From JANXXV01 sp038230275 (GTDB taxonomy: Bacteria > Acidobacteriota > Terriglobia > Bryobacterales > Bryobacteraceae): 50,810 nt of DNA. Location of the stretch: positions 1 through 50,810 of the forward strand of contig JBBRNO010000032.1 in the NCBI GenBank assembly GCA_038230275.1. The letters run 5' to 3'. The translations under genes and the position numbers were made by a program. How positions within the stretch are numbered: the first letter of the stretch is position 1; every line of letters begins with the position of its first letter. This document shows positions 48,127-50,810 of the stretch, one piece after another. The notes beneath the pieces were generated by a model. It did no database searches. It was not told the DNA's origin and saw nothing but the letters and a program-made list of their open reading frames with translations.

Positions 48127-49725
48127 CTACTGTGAGCGCTGGGTACCGCTCCCTAACGGTCGCGGCTCGGAATCATATTGTTGATTCGCAACTGGCTCTA
48201 AAACGGTTACGCGCCCTGTCGTGATGCGGTAGATCTGAAATCGGCCGTCGGCGGTTTGAGCTTGTAGCGAGAGCGCGGCGGGTTCGGCCCGCCGCCACTC
48301 GTCCACTAATTGATTCATATATTTCGATTCCTGAAACAGTTTCAGTTGGTCGACTACGAGGTGAGTTACGTGGTGCGTCTGGAGCGTGCGTTGGAATTGC
48401 GGCAGGTCCCCCAGTGGTTTGCGGCCTGGCTCGTCTGAGTAGTAGAGCAAGTATGGATCTTCGGCGTACGGGCGGATTGCGGGTTTTCCGGAATAGAGCG
48501 AGTAGAGCGGATCGAGATTGCCCGCGAGCACTGCGTCGTGCTGAGCGCGGGCTCCAAATTCATGCAGCATTGCGGTGAGTGCGTGCCAGTCCTCGAAGCC
48601 CATTTCCGGAAGAGAAGCCAGGCCGCCACGTAACGTGTCCTTGGCTTGGCCGTAGAGCCCGAACGCGCAGAGCGAAAATGCGATGGTCAGACAGACCTTT
48701 GCATTGCGCCGCGGCAGTGCGGTCCAGGCGTAATAGAACAGCAGCGGGACCAGCACGAAGAGGAATCGCTCGGCAGGCCAGGCCCAACTCAGCACTAACA
48801 GAAAATAAAGCGCGGCCCATACCGGAACGATGCCGATGTCCTTCCGGCACGCCTGCCACCAGCCCGCGATGGCGAGCAAGCTCATTGGCAGCGTTACCAG
48901 CGCGGCAATCGGTTGGGCGGGAAAGCCGAAGAACGCGGCCGGGCTGTAGACGGTTCGCAAGAGGTTCCTCCATAGGATTGCCACCTTCTGCGTCGAGTCG
49001 AAGTTGGCCAGCAGATTCCACTGCGCGTAGTTGGCTTTCGAGTAGTAGGCCAGGACGGCATCGGAGGGCGCAGGATGGGCTGATTGCCAGGCCACCCACG
49101 GAAGGCAGAACGCCGCGAACACGGCCCCGAACAAGGCGCACTGCCGCCATTCTCCGTCTTTCGCCAGAATTACCAGCGCGGCAATCGCCAGTGCAATGCC
49201 GGTGGACCGGGTGAGGAATGCCGCGCCTGCGAGTGCCGCCGCCAAGGCGATTTCCTTACTTGTAGCGGCTTTTTTCAAATGGAAGATGGCCGCCCAAGTG
49301 AGAAAGGCAAACAACGTTTCCGAAAGAACGGACGAACTGAGAAAGACAATCCAAGGCATGGAGAGGACGACGGCCGTTAGCCAGCCTGCCCCGGTTCGCC
49401 CCAAGCCGTCGCGAAGCACCAGCCAGATTGTCCAGCCCCACAACAGTCCGCACAACATGGGAATCAGCTTCAGCGCGATGGCGTTTGCGGGAAACGATGG
49501 GAGGACGCGCCACACCGCCGCTAGCGCACCCGGGAGTAAGAACGGGTACTTGGTCTGCACCATCTGGCCGGGCAGGGTGGAAATGCGATAGCCGTGTCCT
49601 TCGGCCAGGGACCGGGCGGTTCCGATGTAGTTGCCGTCATCCAGAAAGCCGCCCACCACCGGTGCAAAGAGACCGATGGCATAGAACGGCACCAGCAGGA
49701 GCCAGAGAAGCAAAATGCCTTTCAA
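48127..49725 (-). CDS. GT-C-type membrane glycosyltransferase (GT39/ArnT-like)
   Basis: 532 residues with ~11 membrane helices. N-terminal VVGGFLDDGNYIGTARSLAEGHGY holds the first-loop acidic motif (Asp-Asp) of polyprenyl-phosphate-sugar transferases, followed by TKYPFLLPG. A C-terminal periplasmic domain (~400-532) resembles ArnT/PMT tails. The last ~14 residues (SEPRPLGSGTQRSQ) are coded by the dispersed repeat at 48145-48173. Overlaps the upstream transferase gene by 4 nt (ATGA), forming an operon. Sugar donor and acceptor are unknown. Confidence 0.8.
   Translation of the reverse strand: MKGILLLWLLLVPFYAIGLFAPVVGGFLDDGNYIGTARSLAEGHGYRISTLPGQMVQTKYPFLLPGALAAVWRVLPSFPANAIALKLIPMLCGLLWGWTIWLVLRDGLGRTGAGWLTAVVLSMPWIVFLSSSVLSETLFAFLTWAAIFHLKKAATSKEIALAAALAGAAFLTRSTGIALAIAALVILAKDGEWRQCALFGAVFAAFCLPWVAWQSAHPAPSDAVLAYYSKANYAQWNLLANFDSTQKVAILWRNLLRTVYSPAAFFGFPAQPIAALVTLPMSLLAIAGWWQACRKDIGIVPVWAALYFLLVLSWAWPAERFLFVLVPLLFYYAWTALPRRNAKVCLTIAFSLCAFGLYGQAKDTLRGGLASLPEMGFEDWHALTAMLHEFGARAQHDAVLAGNLDPLYSLYSGKPAIRPYAEDPYLLYYSDEPGRKPLGDLPQFQRTLQTHHVTHLVVDQLKLFQESKYMNQLVDEWRRAEPAALSLQAQTADGRFQIYRITTGRVTVLEPVANQQYDSEPRPLGSGTQRSQ
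48145..48173 (+). repeat. Dispersed repeat copy 3, inside a gene end
   Basis: ACCGCTCCCTAACGGTCGCG then GCTCGGAAT, close to copies at 30074-30102 and 23122-23150. On the minus strand it is read through by the GT-C gene and supplies its C-terminal codons. Confidence 0.85.
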
Positions 49726-50810
49726 TTTGCTCCGGGGCTTTGTACTTCATAAAGGACGGTCTGTTGTTTCAACGGCCCCTGCGTCCCCAGGTAAGTCATT
49801 TTCGCCCCGTCTTCGATCAACTTCGGAATGAGCCAGTCGAGATCGAACGATGAGTATCCGTAGAGCAAGAACTTTGGATGAGCGGCTAGAAAGGAGTGGT
49901 AATCCTGCAGGTTCCCGCGAATGGGAAACCACCTTCGCGCAATCAGAAAGCCCTTGTCGAAGACATCGGACCCGGTCTTTTTGCGAGCAATCTCTTGGTC
50001 CATCAGATAGTTCAGCCGGGTGGCGACTGCCGGTACGGTGTAGTGATCCATTTCCAGAAATAGCAACCCGCTTGCAATTACCACGGGCAGTTCGGGGTGG
50101 AGTTGTTCAAAGGGTACCTTTCCCAGCAACGAATCGTCCTGCGGCGACGCCATTTGCCTCGCCACCCAGACGGCCGTATTGCCGGCAAACCACCCGGCCA
50201 AGAGCAGCACTAGCGCCGCCCCGGCCGATTTGGAACGGCCGGTGAATGCGGCGGACCCCGACGAAACCAGGATGGCGATACCGATCACCGCGCTTAATCC
50301 ATAGCGAAGCATGAAAATGTGCGAAATGAATACGGCGAGCAAGATGGCTAGTACCGGGACCAACAGAAAGCCGAACGCCGCGGCCAGTTCATGTGCAGGC
50401 AATACTTCCCGCCACTGCGGGCGGCGGGTGTGGTCTGAGGCAAATGCCACAACAATGGCGGCGGCCAACAGCGGCCAGAGCGCGGGTGAAAGCAGAAAAT
50501 CGTAGAACCTTGGAAGGGAATAGAAATCGGGCCGGAAGACGGGATTATCCACCGCATAGGGTTTCACGTTTGCCAGAAGAGGCAGGTAGCTGAAGATGGC
50601 CAATGAGGGGATGAGCAGGCACAGCCAAAGCCTCCAGTCGACTTTCCGGCGGTAATAGTCACGCACCAGCGCGCCGATGCCGAACGGAACCAACACCAGC
50701 ATCGCGTAACAGTGTGTGAGCAGCGCCGCTGTGAGGGAAACGGCTAGAAGCACCAGCCATCCAGCGCGCCGCTCAAGGTCGTTGGCGCGTTGCCAGGCCA
50801 CCAGAGCCAC
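49722..50810 (-). CDS. GT-C-type membrane glycosyltransferase, partial (5' end outside window)
   Basis: The last 362 residues of a large polytopic protein. ~8 membrane helices with LTHCYAMLVLVPFGIGALVRDYYRR (a GT39-like helix pair), then a periplasmic C-terminal domain from ~210 (HPELPVVIASGLLFLEMDHY, KFLLYGYSSFDLDWLIPKLIEDG). The frame is open at the window edge, so the catalytic first loop is not visible. ATGA overlap with the downstream transferase. The tail resembles the ~500-residue ArnT-like enzymes that glycosylate lipids or surface polymers. Confidence 0.7.
   Translation of the reverse strand: MALVAWQRANDLERRAGWLVLLAVSLTAALLTHCYAMLVLVPFGIGALVRDYYRRKVDWRLWLCLLIPSLAIFSYLPLLANVKPYAVDNPVFRPDFYSLPRFYDFLLSPALWPLLAAAIVVAFASDHTRRPQWREVLPAHELAAAFGFLLVPVLAILLAVFISHIFMLRYGLSAVIGIAILVSSGSAAFTGRSKSAGAALVLLLAGWFAGNTAVWVARQMASPQDDSLLGKVPFEQLHPELPVVIASGLLFLEMDHYTVPAVATRLNYLMDQEIARKKTGSDVFDKGFLIARRWFPIRGNLQDYHSFLAAHPKFLLYGYSSFDLDWLIPKLIEDGAKMTYLGTQGPLKQQTVLYEVQSPGAN

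Overview
The window is a high-GC bacterial chromosome segment. Its gene content points to a soil-type acidobacterium, probably near Bryobacter/Solibacter (an inference from gene families, not a phylogeny). Pointers are a FecR/DUF6600 secreted protein, a PQQ dehydrogenase paired with a small c-type cytochrome, a Tat-exported aldo/keto reductase, an S10 carboxypeptidase, several YfhO/GT-C membrane proteins, and many exported proteins of unknown function. No tRNA, rRNA, CRISPR array, phage gene or intact insertion sequence was seen.

Layout. 0-4.4 kb is scarred accessory DNA: an IS256-type transposase stub, nhaA, and a GT39 glycosyltransferase gene whose two ends (2314-2783 and 4130-4372) flank a HEAT/SMI1-KNR4 gene that is itself frameshifted. 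4.4-11.2 kb holds an NRAMP metal transporter fused to a universal stress protein, a YfhO membrane protein, a FecR-domain protein with a good terminator, and a VOC protein. 11.3-22.5 kb is mostly housekeeping and catabolism: HAD phosphatase, M48 protease, ilvE, nagA, a divergent LysR/MFS efflux pair, and a minus-strand run (PAP2, MetE-like, oligogalacturonate-lyase-like, TPR protein).

22.5-29.1 kb is the most interesting part, a probable anti-phage defence island. A two-gene minus-strand operon encodes a PtuA-like ATPase carrying an extra N-terminal nucleoside-phosphorylase-like domain and a PtuB-like HNH nuclease, i.e. a Septu-type system. Facing it tail to tail is a STAND NTPase with C-terminal TPRs. 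Its N-terminus is a shortened relative of the same phosphorylase-like domain. The shared module suggests the two units sense the same thing or work together. A 151-bp palindromic MITE-like element sits just upstream.

29.1-33 kb is an oxidative periplasmic module (Tat aldo/keto reductase, di-haem cytochrome, PQQ dehydrogenase). 33-36.5 kb has exported proteins of unknown function and a DoxX/MauE-thioredoxin protein. 36.5-44.2 kb has an exported amidohydrolase, hemL, a geranylgeranyl-reductase-like gene interrupted by one in-frame TAG, a lipoprotein, two small membrane proteins and an S10 peptidase. 44.8-50.8 kb is mostly large GT-C-type membrane proteins plus one SDR; the last runs off the window. 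A short repeat with the core ACCGCTCC...GCGGCTCGG recurs at about 23.1, 30.1 and 48.1 kb, and at the last site it encodes the C-terminus of a membrane protein.
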